Below the pieces are notes generated by a model. It did no database searches, had not been told where the DNA came from, and worked only from the letters and a program-made list of their open reading frames with translations. From assembly GCA_965205255.1 (NCBI GenBank), contig OZ242051.1, positions 2,108,001-2,172,000 of the forward strand: a stretch of 64,000 bases of DNA. The letters run 5' to 3'. This DNA comes from G965205255 sp965205255. Its GTDB lineage: Bacteria > Pseudomonadota > Gammaproteobacteria > Pseudomonadales > Endozoicomonadaceae. The position numbers and the translations under genes were made by a program. This document shows, one piece after another, positions 52,586 through 61,061 of the stretch; the first letter of the stretch is position 1; every line of letters begins with the position of its first letter.

Positions 52586-52969
52586 ATGCATCATCTGATT
52601 GGTCTGGCAACCAACTGGCTCCCTGAAAGCCAAATGCAAAAAATGCTGTTTTCCTGTCGCAGTCTGTCTGATGTTATAAAGCAGAGCTCTATACAGAAAA
52701 CCGCAGATTATCACGATGAAACCATACCACCTTATTTAAATGCTGTCGTTCTTATAGAAACACCATTAGATCACACAGAAGTTAGTCGGTGGTGCAAAGT
52801 GCAGGAGCTAAAGCTAGGTAGAAACAGGTTGGCTAAACATGGTGAATGTGAAGCAGATTTTGACCTCTTACTTAGCTGGAACTCTGAAATTGTATCGCAT
52901 GTTGAGTGTGAGCCTTATTATAAGCCATTGGTTGAAATGGTTCTGAATGCACATACCTATTCGACCTGA
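52586..52969 (+). CDS. FolK-like hydroxymethyldihydropterin pyrophosphokinase, short
   Basis: A 127-residue protein; ATG 52586 is preferred over TTG 52580, with AAGGA seven bases upstream. Its layout matches a divergent HPPK (FolK): an initial strand HLIGLATNW, a central PPYLNAVVLIET (like the YLN(A/Q)V segment), WCKVQELKLGRNR, and ADFDLLLSW, which keeps the D-x-D metal pair of FolK. At 127 residues it is shorter than E. coli FolK (159), and the N-terminal GSN motif is not clear. Its position directly behind folB supports the assignment. Confidence 0.7.
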   Translation: MHHLIGLATNWLPESQMQKMLFSCRSLSDVIKQSSIQKTADYHDETIPPYLNAVVLIETPLDHTEVSRWCKVQELKLGRNRLAKHGECEADFDLLLSWNSEIVSHVECEPYYKPLVEMVLNAHTYST

Positions 52970-53076
52970 GGCTGTTTTTTTTGCGTTTTTTCTATAACAA
53001 TACTTCAATAATACTTCGGACAGCTTTTGACTCATTGTCTTCCATGAGTATTATCTATTAGTTCAGAAGGTAACCT

Positions 53077-53199
53077 ATGGAAGACACATTAAATATACAC
53101 AAACTAGAAATCAGCAAAAAATGCTCAAACTTAGACTTAAAGGTCTGGCAAAAAACAGATGGAGTAAAGCGCAAAAAAGCGAATAATAAATATACTTAA
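53077..53199 (+). CDS. Small basic protein, 40 residues (uncertain)
   Basis: An open frame with AAGG eight bases before ATG encodes MEDTLNIHKLEISKKCSN and a Lys-rich C-terminus (VKRKKANNKYT). It ends at the 3' end of the convergent PPTase gene, with a four-base overlap. Low certainty; the ribosome-binding site and the neat overlap are its only support. Confidence 0.35.
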   Translation: MEDTLNIHKLEISKKCSNLDLKVWQKTDGVKRKKANNKYT

Positions 53200-53936
53200 G
53201 AATCAGAGGCTAATACAAGCGAAGTCATTACAGTATCATGCTCAGACAGATAAAAATCAATCACCACTTTCAACTCCAGCTTAAATTGTGAGATCAAGTC
53301 TTTCACAACAATAAAAGTTACTTGTTGTTTATCTGTGTCCAATGATTGGAAGATCAAGGCTTCGAAACCAAAAAACCGTTGTACTTGAGGGTAAGCCGCT
53401 TTATAAAAACTTTCTTTTGCAGAAAAGATTAACGTGAGCAAGATGTCTTCTGAGTATATGCCTTGATATTGCTGTAATCGGAGCAATTCCTCTGCATTCA
53501 CTACCATTTTCTTCAAGGCAGACAATGCGCCGCCTTTAGCAACTTGTTCAATATCTATACCTACGCCAGCACAGTCTCTTTTAGGCAACACAACAGCTAT
53601 CGCTTGTCCCTCGCAATGGCTAATCGAGCCATGTAGGCCATTGGGCCATTGTGGAGAACGATCAGCATTGATGGCAATACTGCCTGTGTATCCAAACCTT
53701 TCTGTTGCATAACGCGCAGCCAGTCGACCATAGAAGAATTCTGCCTTTCGCTTTTCTATGGCACGTTTTATTTGCGGTGGGCACGCTATATCAAACCTGT
53801 GGAAAAGCACATTATCAAACTGTCCGGTATCAAACTGAATACGCTCAAGTGTTAATTGGCCACACTGTAGGAGTGAGCGGGTGTGATTTTCTGGTTGCAT
53901 GGTTTCTGGTTGCATGGTTTCTGCTGACTTAGACAA
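53196..53936 (-). CDS. 4'-phosphopantetheinyl transferase (EntD/Sfp-like)
   Basis: A 246-residue enzyme that attaches the phosphopantetheine arm to carrier proteins. It has FYGRLAARYA, the motifs GSISHCEGQAIAVV, GVGIDIEQVA (metal-binding Asp/Glu) and FSAKESFYKAAYP. This EntD-like class serves secondary-metabolite or lipid carrier proteins as well as, in some species, AcpP. A 15-base tandem duplication near the start gives ETMQPETMQP. Which carrier protein it serves is unknown. Confidence 0.88.
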   Translation of the reverse strand: MSKSAETMQPETMQPENHTRSLLQCGQLTLERIQFDTGQFDNVLFHRFDIACPPQIKRAIEKRKAEFFYGRLAARYATERFGYTGSIAINADRSPQWPNGLHGSISHCEGQAIAVVLPKRDCAGVGIDIEQVAKGGALSALKKMVVNAEELLRLQQYQGIYSEDILLTLIFSAKESFYKAAYPQVQRFFGFEALIFQSLDTDKQQVTFIVVKDLISQFKLELKVVIDFYLSEHDTVMTSLVLASDS

Positions 53937-53939
53937 GGG

Positions 53940-54468
53940 TTACCTGCTTAGTTTGCAATGTGAGCTAAAGACTGACATTTTACTAGAGACATCATTATTT
54001 TTCATTCAAAATACCTAGTGTTTTTCGAAATGATAAGAATGAAAACCCATAATCGTTTATACTCTTTGACAAGGCACTCACTCTGAGGGCGGTCTATCAT
54101 TGAGACCATCAAGGATCAGCTTAAAAATATTTTTCAGATTGAGCATTCAAAGCATCACTCAAAAATAAACTTTATGGTAAATTTGATTAGCTACCTTATT
54201 TAAGTGCAGGCGATAGCTTCTTATAGATAGAGCTGTGATGATAGTGGATAGAATCAAAGCAGTTGTGGGAGATGCGTGGAAGGCCTCTCATATTTTTTAA
54301 GTAATGTTTTTACGCTAGTGGCGCTTAGCACCTTAGCACCTTAGCACCTTAGCACCTTAGCAGTAAGGTGCTAAGCGCTAAAAGATACTAAAATTTATAT
54401 CTGTATAGGTTTGTTCAAGCAGTGAAGCTTCGTCCTTTTTTGTTGTCTGTTAGTATATTATCAGATGT
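53940..54468. other. Non-coding region between PPTase and scpB
   Basis: This 530-base region has no gene. Its main feature is the octamer repeat/hairpin at 54321-54380, listed separately, and it contains GGTCTATCATTGAGACC, a small hairpin near 54090. Confidence 0.5.
54321..54380. repeat. Octamer tandem repeat inside a palindrome
   Basis: TTAGCACC is repeated about four times (54324-54357). The run is bracketed by GCGCTTAGCACCTTA and TAAGGTGCTAAGCGC, which can pair into a 15-base hairpin. Depending on register, several repeat units can serve as the left arm, so the structure is slippage-prone. No T tract follows. Confidence 0.85.
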
Positions 54469-55470
54469 TTAAGTATTTTCTGCTTTAGCACCTTGCGGTG
54501 TTTCTGTAAAAACTGCTTCTACTTGATTCTGAGTGACCTGATCTTCCTGATTTTCAGAATAATCAGTAAAGTCTGTTTTAACATTGGAGAGTAGTTCATC
54601 CACCGTTGCAAATACTTCCTTATCTACTCTTTCTGTCTCTTCTTTAAAGATTCTGGCCGTTTCGTGATTCACTAATAAAAGCGACTTATCAGATGTTTCA
54701 GGTTTATTGTCAGGTGAAGCATCATGGTTAACCTTATTTTCTTGTTCAAAACCTTTTGTAACTTTATCTTTGTGAATAGCAGATTCTACCCCTTTAAGTT
54801 CTTCTTGCAATCCTGTTTCCAATCTTTCAGCCATTGATTCCAAACTTTTTACTTCCCCTAACGTAGGCAGTTCATTTAAATTTTTTAGATTAAAATAATC
54901 GAGAAATTGACGTGTTGTTGCATACATGGCAGGACGTCCTGGCACATTACGACGACCAACTATTCGTATCCATTCACGCTCTTGGAGGGTTCTTACAATA
55001 TTACTGCTGACACTTACCCCGCGGACGTCTTCGATCTCTCCTCGGGTAATCGGTTGACGATAAGCAATCAATGCAAGTGTTTCAAGCATAGCTCGTGTAT
55101 ATCTGGCAGGTTTTTCTTCCCACAGACTGCTTACCCACCGCATCATATGTTTTCCTACTTGAAAACGATAACCGCTTGCTACCTCATGCAGCTCAATACC
55201 ACGAGCTTTATAGTGTTCAGCAATCTTATTCAGCGCATGCTTTACTTCTGAAATTTGTGGCCGTTCATTGTTTGGAAAAGCTGATATCAGTTTTTCTAGA
55301 GTCATGGGTTTTTCTGAAGCAAACAGCAGTGCCTCTATGATTGACTCTAAAGATGTTTCAGATTTTTGCATAGATATCTGACTGAGTTCATCAGTATTGG
55401 TGTCTGTGGTTTCACCTACAACAGTATTGTCCATGAAGTCAGTTTTTATGTTTTTTATATTTTTTTTCAT
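54469..55470 (-). CDS. scpB: Segregation and condensation protein B
   Basis: A 333-residue ScpB kleisin-interacting subunit of the Smc-ScpAB condensin. The conserved winged-helix core is at about residues 40-205 (LESIIEALLFASEKPMTLEKL; EVASGYRFQVGKHMMRWV; ETLALIAYRQPITRGEIEDVRGV; GRRNVPGRPAMYATTRQFLDYF). After it comes an acidic, disordered extension of about 130 residues, so it is much longer than B. subtilis ScpB (197). It is five bases after scpA. An alternative start is the ATG at 55434. Confidence 0.95.
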   Translation of the reverse strand: MKKNIKNIKTDFMDNTVVGETTDTNTDELSQISMQKSETSLESIIEALLFASEKPMTLEKLISAFPNNERPQISEVKHALNKIAEHYKARGIELHEVASGYRFQVGKHMMRWVSSLWEEKPARYTRAMLETLALIAYRQPITRGEIEDVRGVSVSSNIVRTLQEREWIRIVGRRNVPGRPAMYATTRQFLDYFNLKNLNELPTLGEVKSLESMAERLETGLQEELKGVESAIHKDKVTKGFEQENKVNHDASPDNKPETSDKSLLLVNHETARIFKEETERVDKEVFATVDELLSNVKTDFTDYSENQEDQVTQNQVEAVFTETPQGAKAENT

Positions 55471-55475
55471 CGCGC

Positions 55476-56327
55476 TCAGTCACACCTCGCTTTCACGTGT
55501 ATGGAACCATAAGACTCATTTTGAACCAGCTCAACTAAAGACTCTTTGATTAACTCCATTATGGCCAGAAATGTTACTACAATACCCATTCGACCTTCGT
55601 CCGGAGTAAAAAATGAAACAAATGGCATGAAGCTGTTTCCTTTTAGCCGGTTTAACACGATAATCATGCGCTCGCGTGTCGATAAAACCTCACGTTCTAC
55701 TACGTGCTCGTTAAACAATTCGCTCCGCTGAAGTACAGCCGACAAAGCAAATAATACTTCTTTCAGGTCAACATCTGGATGTACGAACTCCTTTTCAACA
55801 GAAGGAGGTAATACTTTAAGTGTCACAAAGTCTCTTCCTTCCCTTGAGATACTATCCAAATCTTCAGCTGCCTGTCTGAAACATTCATACTCCTGAAGTC
55901 GCCTCACAAGCTCAGCTCTTGGGTCCACCTCTTCTTCTTCATTTTGTTCTTGTCTTGGCAATAACATACGTGATTTGATTTCTGCTAGGGTTGCAGACAT
56001 TACAAGATATTCGCCTGCCAGTTCAAATTGTGCTACCTCCATGGCGTTCACATATTTCATGTATTGCGCTGTAATTTCTCCTACCTGAAGGTCCAGAATA
56101 TCCATATTATTACGTTTTATAAGATACAGTAAAAGATCAAAAGGTCCCTGAAAAGCTTCCAGGAAAATTTTTAATGCATCTGGTGGAATGTAAAGGTCAT
56201 CGGGAATTTTCTTAACAGGCTCGCCCTTAACCAAGGCGATAAAAGAACTCCCTTCCGAGACAAGAAGATCAGTATTTTCGATCAGATCTGACTCTCCCTT
56301 AGGCACAGTCAGAGTTTCAGCATCCAT
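55476..56327 (-). CDS. scpA: Segregation and condensation protein A
   Basis: A 283-residue kleisin of the Smc-ScpAB condensin. The core has FQGPFDLLLYLIKRNNMDILDLQVGEITAQYM and YLVMSATLAEIKSRMLLP, with the C-terminal winged helix AIMELIKESLVELVQNESYGSIHVK. It carries about 45 extra residues at the N-terminus. It forms an operon with scpB. Smc itself is not in the window. Confidence 0.96.
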   Translation of the reverse strand: MDAETLTVPKGESDLIENTDLLVSEGSSFIALVKGEPVKKIPDDLYIPPDALKIFLEAFQGPFDLLLYLIKRNNMDILDLQVGEITAQYMKYVNAMEVAQFELAGEYLVMSATLAEIKSRMLLPRQEQNEEEEVDPRAELVRRLQEYECFRQAAEDLDSISREGRDFVTLKVLPPSVEKEFVHPDVDLKEVLFALSAVLQRSELFNEHVVEREVLSTRERMIIVLNRLKGNSFMPFVSFFTPDEGRMGIVVTFLAIMELIKESLVELVQNESYGSIHVKARCD

Positions 56328-56887
56328 ACTTTATTTTCCAATATTTTAGTTATTTCAATTTTTACTTTCAGCGTAACTCTTTCATTCGATTTGAGCAATA
56401 CACAGATCAACAAACCTGGTTGCATAGTATACACACCTCACTTGCAAGGCATCTTTAAAGGCATCAAATGTTATCTTATTACAAATGGGAACTTTACTAA
56501 TTATAATCAAACTAGGCAATAATAGATTAAAATACCGTAATCATCACATAATGCATAAAAAAACCGAAGTTTTTTTATGAGTGGTTTTTTACGCAGCCAT
56601 AGTCTCACGCGCATAACATTTAAGGCAAATCTTAATGATTTTATCATGCGTATCAGCAAGAAGAGAAAAGCACAGGTTTTTTTATCAGATTGTCCATGCT
56701 TGCTATTGAATTGATACTGCTGAACCAAATCTTCCGGAGAGTTATTTTGACAACTATCAGAGAGAAAAATTAATGTCAGCGCTTTTAAGTAGACTTAATA
56801 ACTTTGCTCATTATTATGTTCATTCAATAAGCTCTTCATCTTTTGTTAAAATTGTCTTTACATTATTAATCACCATTTGAGATTTAT
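56328..56887. other. Divergent region between scpA and the astE-like gene
   Basis: No gene is supported in this 560-base AT-rich divergent region. A perfect hairpin CATAAAAAAAC/GTTTTTTTATG lies at 56554-56579. Promoters for both flanking transcription units must lie here, but none is clear by eye. Confidence 0.5.
56554..56579. terminator. Hairpin with 11-base stem
   Basis: CATAAAAAAAC and GTTTTTTTATG flank the tetraloop CGAA. The T-rich right arm on the plus strand, and the same on the minus strand, make it a symmetric terminator-like structure lying in the divergent region. Confidence 0.5.
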
Positions 56888-57934
56888 ATGACAAACCCAA
56901 TTATTCCTGATAATGACTTTCTTTCACTGACTATGAAAAATGAAACCCAGTTTTCGCCATGCTCATTTAAGCTAGATAACGGAACTAATGTTGAAATACG
57001 GGACACTGGCGTTATTGAGTTTACGCCTGCTTCTACCAAAAAAAATCGTAAAGAGATTGTTTTGTCATGTGGAGTGCATGGTAACGAAACAGCACCTATT
57101 GAAATGATTAACAATATTATTCGTCAGGTTTTAGACGAGTCTCTGGTTGTGACAGAGCATGTTCTTTGTCTTATTGCCAATCCTGGCGCAATAAATATAG
57201 GGCAGCGATTTGTTAAAGAAAATATGAACCGGCTATTTTCAGGTGCTCATGCCAACGGTGGCCTTTCCAATAGAGAGCGTGAACGAACTGGTACACTTGA
57301 GATGAATGTCACCCGCTTTTTCTCGCAAAGAGAAAAAACAAGTCAGCACGAACGTTATCACTACGATCTACACACAGCTATTCGCTGTTCAAAGCAGGAA
57401 AAATTTGCAGTTTACCCTTTTTTGCATGACAAACCATGGTCTAAAGATCAACTAAATTTTCTTGCTGCCTGTGGTATATCGGCTGTTTTACTTTACGATA
57501 AGCCGACAACGACATTCAGCTACTTTTCAGCCAAAAATTTTAACGCACATGCCTTTACACTGGAACTTGGAAAAGTTCGCCCTTTTGGTCAAAACAATAT
57601 GGATAACTTTCGTCAGACAGAGGAGGCGCTTATCTCTTTGATAACTGGAAAAGACATTCCGTTTAATGAAGAAAATATTGCAATGCTATCGATCTACAAA
57701 AGTCATCAAACGATTTACCGAACTCAACCTGACTTTTCGTTCACTTTCAGTAATGAGGTGGAAAACTTTACTCCATATCCAGCAGATACTCTGATAGGTT
57801 ATGATGGCAAAACCCCAATTACAACAATGATTGATGATGAGGTTATCCTTTTTCCTCTGGCAAGTGTGCCTATAGGGCAACGTGCTTTACTTACTGCTGC
57901 ACCCTATCAGTTTAAAAAAGGTGAGTTGATCTGA
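56888..57934 (+). CDS. AstE/ASPA-family zinc deacylase (succinylglutamate desuccinylase-like)
   Basis: A 348-residue zinc carboxypeptidase-like enzyme. The zinc site is visible as SCGVHGNETAPIE (His and Glu), with the later HYDLHTAIR (third ligand His). FTLELGKVRPFG contains the catalytic Glu region. The length suits AstE (about 330-350) more than human-type aspartoacylase. The other arginine-succinyltransferase-pathway genes astCABD are absent, so whether it acts on N-succinylglutamate is uncertain. Confidence 0.85.
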   Translation: MTNPIIPDNDFLSLTMKNETQFSPCSFKLDNGTNVEIRDTGVIEFTPASTKKNRKEIVLSCGVHGNETAPIEMINNIIRQVLDESLVVTEHVLCLIANPGAINIGQRFVKENMNRLFSGAHANGGLSNRERERTGTLEMNVTRFFSQREKTSQHERYHYDLHTAIRCSKQEKFAVYPFLHDKPWSKDQLNFLAACGISAVLLYDKPTTTFSYFSAKNFNAHAFTLELGKVRPFGQNNMDNFRQTEEALISLITGKDIPFNEENIAMLSIYKSHQTIYRTQPDFSFTFSNEVENFTPYPADTLIGYDGKTPITTMIDDEVILFPLASVPIGQRALLTAAPYQFKKGELI

Positions 57935-57960
57935 AAGGGTCTCACCTCATCAGCAAAGCA

Positions 57961-58560
57961 TTAGCTATTTGGTTGTTTCGTAACAGGTCGCGGAGGGTAA
58001 TTTGGCCTATTCGTCGCACTGTTTGCAAGCCCTTTACTGCCAGATGGCATTAATGCCTCAGCATGAGCGCTTTTTTTCAGGCCTTTTGTATTTTCGATCA
58101 TTGATTGATTAACATTAGTTGCAATGATATTTTTGTGTTGCATATGATCACGGTATAACCAGGTACCTGTTAATATCACGATGGTGATGATAATAACACT
58201 GAATATGGAGGTAAAAGTCATTGATAAGGATAATCGGCGACTTTTTACAGGCAATCCACTGATAAAAAATGATTTAGCAGAAATAGAAGAGGTATCCCGT
58301 TTAATATGTTGATCAAGGTCAGCCTTCGGTATTTGTGCAATGCGTCCATATGCACGCGCATAACCCTGAGTAAATGTTGCACAAGGTAAATCATCATACC
58401 TTCCTTCTTCAAGTGCAATAATATGGTGTTCATCAATTTTCATTTTTTGTGCAATATCAGCGGTTGTAAGGTGCCTTTTTTTTCGATATGCCACAAGAAG
58501 TTCATTCAACGATAAGTGTGTATCGTTGTTATCCGGGTTAGGTTGTTGTATTTCATTCAT
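57961..58560 (-). CDS. rodZ: RodZ-like cytoskeletal membrane protein
   Basis: A 199-residue protein linking MreB to the cell wall machinery. The start is taken at ATG 58560 (MNEIQQPN), overlapping the pilF stop by eight bases; ATG 58584 is the alternative. The N-terminal helix-turn-helix domain is LNELLVAYRKKRHLTTADIAQ, HHIIALEEGRYDDLPCATFTQGYARAYGR. One membrane helix is at about residues 125-150 (TFTSIFSVIIITIVILTGTW). The periplasmic part is only about 50 residues and disordered; the beta-rich C-terminal domain of E. coli RodZ (337 residues) is missing. Confidence 0.85.
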   Translation of the reverse strand: MNEIQQPNPDNNDTHLSLNELLVAYRKKRHLTTADIAQKMKIDEHHIIALEEGRYDDLPCATFTQGYARAYGRIAQIPKADLDQHIKRDTSSISAKSFFISGLPVKSRRLSLSMTFTSIFSVIIITIVILTGTWLYRDHMQHKNIIATNVNQSMIENTKGLKKSAHAEALMPSGSKGLANSATNRPNYPPRPVTKQPNS

Positions 58561-59353
58561 TATGCGATTTTTTTCGTGAATCATGATTTAATAGTGTTTG
58601 ATATTTTGAGTACTCAGCTGAAAACCTATACTTATTCTTTAGAAGCTTTCCGTAAAAAGATAACTTTTCAGTCATTTGCAATTTATGTGACAGCTGTATA
58701 CCTAACCACAAACTGCGTACATTTTGCTGTCCGTATTGAACGAAATCTCTATAGTAATGGTAAGCCTCTTGAAAGTCCTTGGTTTTGTATAATAACTCAG
58801 ATAATTTCAGGCTTACATCTGACAATCTTGGGTTAAGGCGTAATGCATGTTTATAATACCCGACTGCCTGCTTAACTTCACTCATTTTCAGGTATGTGGC
58901 GCCAATATTTTTGAACACCTGATCCCTGTTTTCATAATACACATCCTTTGATACTAGGTAAAACTGTTTCAAGGCATCATTGTATTTGCCTGTTACGTAA
59001 AGCAATGTTCCATAGTTATTGCGAATACCTGAATCTTTTGGAGTAAGATGCAATGCTTTCATAAAACTCTGCTGAGAGAGTAAATACTCCTCCTGTTGCT
59101 GATAAATAACACCTAATAAACCATAAGCCCTAGCAGAGTTGGGGTTTATGGTTAATACCTTATTTAACCTTGCAATGGCTTGCAGAGGTTTCTTTATCGA
59201 TAAGTACTGGGAGGCTAGTTGAATATTTTTATTTTCAAACTTCTCTCTCTGTATGATGGTTTTCTGAACGTTTGAACAACCTGTCAGTAAAAACAATATA
59301 GCCATACTGATGATCACTTTATATTTGAAATACTTTTCCTGCTTTATCAACAT
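58553..59353 (-). CDS. pilF: Type IV pilus biogenesis/stability lipoprotein PilF (PilW)
   Basis: A 266-residue TPR lipoprotein that guides assembly of the PilQ secretin. The start is placed at ATG 59353 (MLIKQEKYFKYK), which gives a normal lipoprotein signal ending in LLFLLTGC; the open frame extends eight codons further. At least four TPR-like helical pairs are visible: ASQYLSIKKPLQAIARLNKVL, ARAYGLLGVIYQQQEEYLLS, IRNNYGTLLYVTGKYNDALKQ, and NIGATYLKMSEVKQAVGYY. It is encoded upstream of rodZ, downstream of rlmN and ndk, the usual gammaproteobacterial order. Confidence 0.9.
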   Translation of the reverse strand: MLIKQEKYFKYKVIISMAILFLLTGCSNVQKTIIQREKFENKNIQLASQYLSIKKPLQAIARLNKVLTINPNSARAYGLLGVIYQQQEEYLLSQQSFMKALHLTPKDSGIRNNYGTLLYVTGKYNDALKQFYLVSKDVYYENRDQVFKNIGATYLKMSEVKQAVGYYKHALRLNPRLSDVSLKLSELLYKTKDFQEAYHYYRDFVQYGQQNVRSLWLGIQLSHKLQMTEKLSFYGKLLKNKYRFSAEYSKYQTLLNHDSRKKSHNE

Positions 59354-59396
59354 TTTCCTGCCTGTTTTTATAATCATTTTTTAAGCATAAAACATT

Positions 59397-59559
59397 TAAT
59401 ACCAAAACCTGTTTCTAACGACTGTTATATGAATTCTTTATGGCTTGCTATTAAAGGCGAAGTGACGAGTAATCGCCAACTATTGCATGAAACTTTAATG
59501 CATAACAGCAAGATCAGAAAAGTAGCGAAATAAGAAGTTAGAAGCTGATTTTTGCATAA
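59397..59559. repeat. MITE-like element, full copy A (163 bp)
   Basis: Left end TAATACCAAAACCTGTTTCT... (59397-59419); right end is the complement of GTTAGAAGCTGATTTTTGCA... (59537-59559). The terminal repeats agree at about 17 of 23 positions. The interior holds TTAAAGGCGAAGTGACGAG and AGATCAGAAAAGTAGCG, as in copy B. No open frame. Confidence 0.8.
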
Positions 59560-59720
59560 TACACTGAAGTCACAGACAAGGGAATCATCCAATTTGTATT
59601 GTATGGGTTCATACCACATGAGAATTAAGTAACCTCTTGCTTGGTGTAGTCCTTTGGAGCTGCATATAAGACCTCATGATGATGCGCCCATAACATTTAG
59701 ATGAAGGTCTTTTTATCTTA

Positions 59721-59754
59721 TTTCAATATCTCATATCTATCTGAACTTATACAG
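59721..59754. repeat. Dispersed short repeat, copy 2
   Basis: AATATCTCATATCTATCTGA and flanking bases repeat 19083-19117 with few mismatches. No terminal repeats or open frame are apparent. Confidence 0.55.
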
Positions 59755-59874
59755 TTTTTCTTCAGTGAAGGGTAGCTCTACCCTGCTTGTTGAAAACACA
59801 AATATACGTAACATACTTGCATTGGGGCTTTTTTTCTGGTTATCACGCTTCATATATTTCTGGCAATCTGATTG

Positions 59875-61032
59875 TTATGCCTGAGTACAACTTCCGGATT
59901 CAGCACGATGGCGATATCTTGCACTACGTTTTGTTTTATCAGCTACCTGACCCACCAGCTGACCACAAGCTGCATCTATATCATCACCTCGAGTTTTGCG
60001 CACAGTTACATTAAACCCAGCTTTTTGAAGCATGTTCTGAAAATTACGAATAGCATTATTGCTTGGTCTTTCATATCCGGAATGTGGAAAGGGATTGAAA
60101 GGGATTAAATTAATTTTACACGGAGTATTTTTCAATAACCTAATCAGAAGTTTTGCCTGTTCCAACTGGTCATTCACTCCTTTGAGCAGTGTGTATTCAA
60201 TGGTAACAACACGACTTTTATCAGGTAAGCTTTCCATGTAGGCATTAATAGCAGCTAAGAGTTTATCAAGCGGGTATTTACGGTTAACAGGCACTAATAT
60301 ATTGCGCAATTCATTGGTTGGGGCATGAAGGGAAACGGCTAAAGAAACATCAGTTCGCCCTATCATTTTGTGCATGGCTGGAACCACACCACTGGTACTG
60401 AGTGTGACTCTTCGCTTTGACAGACCGTAACCCAAGTCATCCATCATCAGATCAATGGCAGTCATTACATTATCAAAGTTCATGAGAGGTTCACCCATAC
60501 CCATCATTACAACATTTGTCACAGAACGCCCATTCGTATCCTTTGCATGAGGAAAAGAGCGAACGGCATGCCAGACCTGTCCTATAATCTCAGCTGCTGT
60601 AAGATCAGAATTAAACCCTTGCTTACCTGTTGAACAAAAACTGCAGTCAAGTATGCAGCCTACCTGAGAAGAAACACACAGCGTTCCTCTTCCTTTTTCA
60701 GGAATATATACTGCTTCCACCAAGGAGCCACTGGCAGAGCGCACAATCCATTTTTTCACCCCATCTGTAGCGTTGTGCTCACTGACTATTTCAGGAGCCT
60801 GAATCTCAGCAATAGTAGCCAGCTTACTGCGTAAGGACTTGCTGATATCAGTCATTTCCTGAAATTCAGTCACACCAAAGTGATGGATCCATTTCATCAG
60901 TTGTTGTGCGCGAAATTTTTTTTCGCCAATTGACGTGAAAAAATTTTCCATTTGCGGGCGATTCAAACCCAGCAAATTCACCTTAACTTTTTCCTGTTCT
61001 ATGATTTTTACAGGTAATATATCTGTACTCAT
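59875..61032 (-). CDS. rlmN: Dual-specificity 23S rRNA/tRNA adenine-C2 methyltransferase RlmN
   Basis: A 385-residue radical-SAM methylase that makes m2A2503 in 23S rRNA and m2A37 in tRNAs. The radical-SAM cysteine motif is CILDCSFCSTG. Also visible are MGMGEPLMNFDNV, LSTSGVVPAM, SLHAPTNELRN and VNDQLEQA, and the C-terminal GDDIDAACGQL with the methyl-carrying Cys. The length is close to E. coli RlmN (384). It follows ndk. Confidence 0.98.
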   Translation of the reverse strand: MSTDILPVKIIEQEKVKVNLLGLNRPQMENFFTSIGEKKFRAQQLMKWIHHFGVTEFQEMTDISKSLRSKLATIAEIQAPEIVSEHNATDGVKKWIVRSASGSLVEAVYIPEKGRGTLCVSSQVGCILDCSFCSTGKQGFNSDLTAAEIIGQVWHAVRSFPHAKDTNGRSVTNVVMMGMGEPLMNFDNVMTAIDLMMDDLGYGLSKRRVTLSTSGVVPAMHKMIGRTDVSLAVSLHAPTNELRNILVPVNRKYPLDKLLAAINAYMESLPDKSRVVTIEYTLLKGVNDQLEQAKLLIRLLKNTPCKINLIPFNPFPHSGYERPSNNAIRNFQNMLQKAGFNVTVRKTRGDDIDAACGQLVGQVADKTKRSARYRHRAESGSCTQA

Positions 61033-61061
61033 ATGTTTAACCCAGTCTTGTCCCGTGGAAC

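Larger units (their letters stand above)
59378..59874. other. Intergenic region between pilF and rlmN
   Basis: The region holds a full MITE-like element (59397-59559) and the second copy of the dispersed short repeat (59721-59754). A palindrome AGGGTAG/CTACCCT near 59767 follows. The element separates rlmN from pilF, which are often close together. Confidence 0.55.

Noticed and set aside
54321..54380. Octamer repeats considered as a CRISPR array
   Set aside because: The units are contiguous without spacers, so it is a simple tandem repeat.
56507..56728. 73-codon basic minus-strand frame between scpA and the astE-like gene
   Set aside because: It spans a perfect terminator-like hairpin and has no family resemblance.
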